This document shows, in pieces, positions 4,846 through 5,712 of a stretch of DNA of 5,712 nucleotides (its first letter is position 1; each line of letters opens with the position of its first letter). Both the position numbers and the translations under genes were made by a program. Source of the DNA: CANNDT01 sp945876205 (GTDB taxonomy: Bacteria > Acidobacteriota > Vicinamibacteria > Vicinamibacterales > UBA2999); NCBI GenBank assembly GCA_947503365.1, contig CANNDT010000166.1:1-5712 (forward strand), in the 5' to 3' direction. The notes under the pieces were generated by a model, which ran no database searches, had not been told where the DNA came from, and saw only the letters and a list, made by a program, of their open reading frames with translations.

Positions 4846-5712
4846 ATGACAACCGTGACTGGTGGCGAGCGAACCGTGACCGCCGATCGCAAGGGATGGG
4901 TGCTGCTTGGCGCAGTGGCGCTGATGCTGGCGATCTACGCGCTGCCCGAGCCGGCGCCGCTCGAGCGTGCGGGCAACCTGATCCCCTTGACCACCAACGG
5001 CAAGGCGTGCCTCGCGATCATGGCGTTCGCGGTGACGTTGTGGGTGACCGAGACGCTGCCGTTCGCGGCCACCGGCCTGCTGGTGGTGCTGCTGATCCCG
5101 ACCTTCGGCATCGCCGATTACCGCACCGTCGTCCGCGCCGGGTTCGGCGATCCCGTCATCACGTTCTTCATTGGCGTGCTCCTGCTCTCGGCGGCCTTCA
5201 CGCGCTCGGGGCTCGGCGTGCGGCTCGCCTATCGGGTCCTCCTCTGGGTGGGGACGCGCACCGACCGGGTGCTGCTCGGATTTCTCGCCGTGGGCGCGTT
5301 CATCTCGATGTGGATTACCGACATGGCCGTCGCCGCCATGTTGCTGCCGATTGCACGGGGCATCGTGATCGATGCGGGCTTGCCGCCGGGCCGCAGCAAC
5401 TTCGGCAAGGCGCTGATGATTGCGGTGGCGTTCGGACCGCTGATCGGCGGCGTCGCCACGCCGGCCGGCACCGGCGCGAACATCGTGGCGCTGGCGCAAC
5501 TGAAGCAGCTCGCCAACGTGGACATCTCGTTCACCTATTGGATGCTGCTTGGCCTGCCGGCGTCGCTCCTGATGATCCCGTGCGGGTGGTGGATCCTGCT
5601 CAAGATGTTTCCGCCGGAGATCGAGCAGCTGCCGATCACGCGGGACGAGATCCGGCGGCGCGTGCGCGAGCTCGGCCCGCTGCGCGCGACCGAGCGCTAC
5701 ACCCTCGTGATC
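4846..5712 (+). CDS. SLC13/DASS-family anion transporter, N-terminal part (truncated by window end)
   Basis: The frame is open from the ATG at 4846 to the window end (289 codons, no stop). The visible part is an inner-membrane protein with hydrophobic segments near residues 17-35, 54-87, 103-120, 141-176, 188-205 and 231-255. Family landmarks: VTETLPFAATGLL (67-79), GFGDPVITFFIGVLLL (99-114), a re-entrant hairpin ISMWITDMAVAAMLLPIA (153-170), and a GPLIGGVATPAGTGAN stretch (197-212) that corresponds to the usual GGIGTPIGTPPN. The family carries sulfate, dicarboxylates and related anions, usually with sodium. Sulfate uptake suits the neighbouring cys operon, but the substrate is not shown by sequence. 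At the usual S-N-T motif it reads T-D-M (158-160), so coupling or specificity may differ. GAGGA lies 12 bases before the ATG; in-frame GTGs at 4855 and 4876 are alternatives. The C-terminal half, with the second motif, lies outside the window. Confidence 0.8.
   Translation, partial: MTTVTGGERTVTADRKGWVLLGAVALMLAIYALPEPAPLERAGNLIPLTTNGKACLAIMAFAVTLWVTETLPFAATGLLVVLLIPTFGIADYRTVVRAGFGDPVITFFIGVLLLSAAFTRSGLGVRLAYRVLLWVGTRTDRVLLGFLAVGAFISMWITDMAVAAMLLPIARGIVIDAGLPPGRSNFGKALMIAVAFGPLIGGVATPAGTGANIVALAQLKQLANVDISFTYWMLLGLPASLLMIPCGWWILLKMFPPEIEQLPITRDEIRRRVRELGPLRATERYTLVI

Noticed and set aside
4779..4892. Longer N terminus of the rhodanese gene from the ATG at 4892
   Set aside because: It would overlap the start of the divergent transporter, adds 38 residues without homology, and removes the divergent promoter region.
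4798..5499. Minus-strand open frame opposite the transporter
   Set aside because: It is rich in Arg, His and Gln with no domain signature; the plus strand has a clear membrane-protein pattern and family motifs.

Overview
This GC-rich bacterial window holds an assimilatory sulfate-reduction operon (cysD-cysN-cysH, minus strand), a four-domain rhodanese-like gene upstream of it on the same strand, and a divergent SLC13/DASS-type membrane transporter on the plus strand that runs off the right edge. The high GC content, the thioredoxin-type APS reductase and the near-leaderless starts would suit a free-living soil or sediment bacterium. Acidobacteriota is a guess from general gene flavour and cannot be proven here.

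Layout from left to right: cysH (17-754, minus), cysN (751-2058, minus) and cysD (2058-3002, minus) are packed with 1- to 4-base overlaps, so they are almost certainly cotranscribed in the order cysD, cysN, cysH. CysD and CysN form ATP sulfurylase (sulfate to APS). CysH carries the paired-cysteine iron-sulfur signature of APS reductases (APS to sulfite). CysN has no fused APS kinase, so the locus looks built for direct APS reduction without PAPS.

The most interesting part is the 187-base gap between cysD and the rhodanese gene (3003-3188). Read on the minus strand it contains, in order: an extended -10 promoter element overlapping the end of the rhodanese gene; a 28-codon GTG-started reading frame with five cysteine codons in eight (C-P-N-C-A-C-C-C); mutually exclusive RNA pairings; and a textbook intrinsic terminator immediately before cysD. 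Together they read as a trp-like transcription attenuator keyed to cysteine supply. Ribosomes stalled at the Cys codons would free an antiterminator arm, and fast translation would let the terminator form. This is inferred from sequence alone, but the parts are in the right order and spacing.

The rhodanese-like protein (3189-4778, minus) has one domain with an active-site cysteine and three apparently degenerate ones, and a 12-bp tandem repeat expands a linker. The divergent transporter (4846 onward, plus) resembles sulfate/dicarboxylate carriers, but its first substrate-site motif reads T-D-M where S-N-T is usual. A perfect 6+6 inverted repeat sits between the two divergent starts. The whole window can be read as a sulfur uptake, activation, reduction and sulfur-transfer locus.
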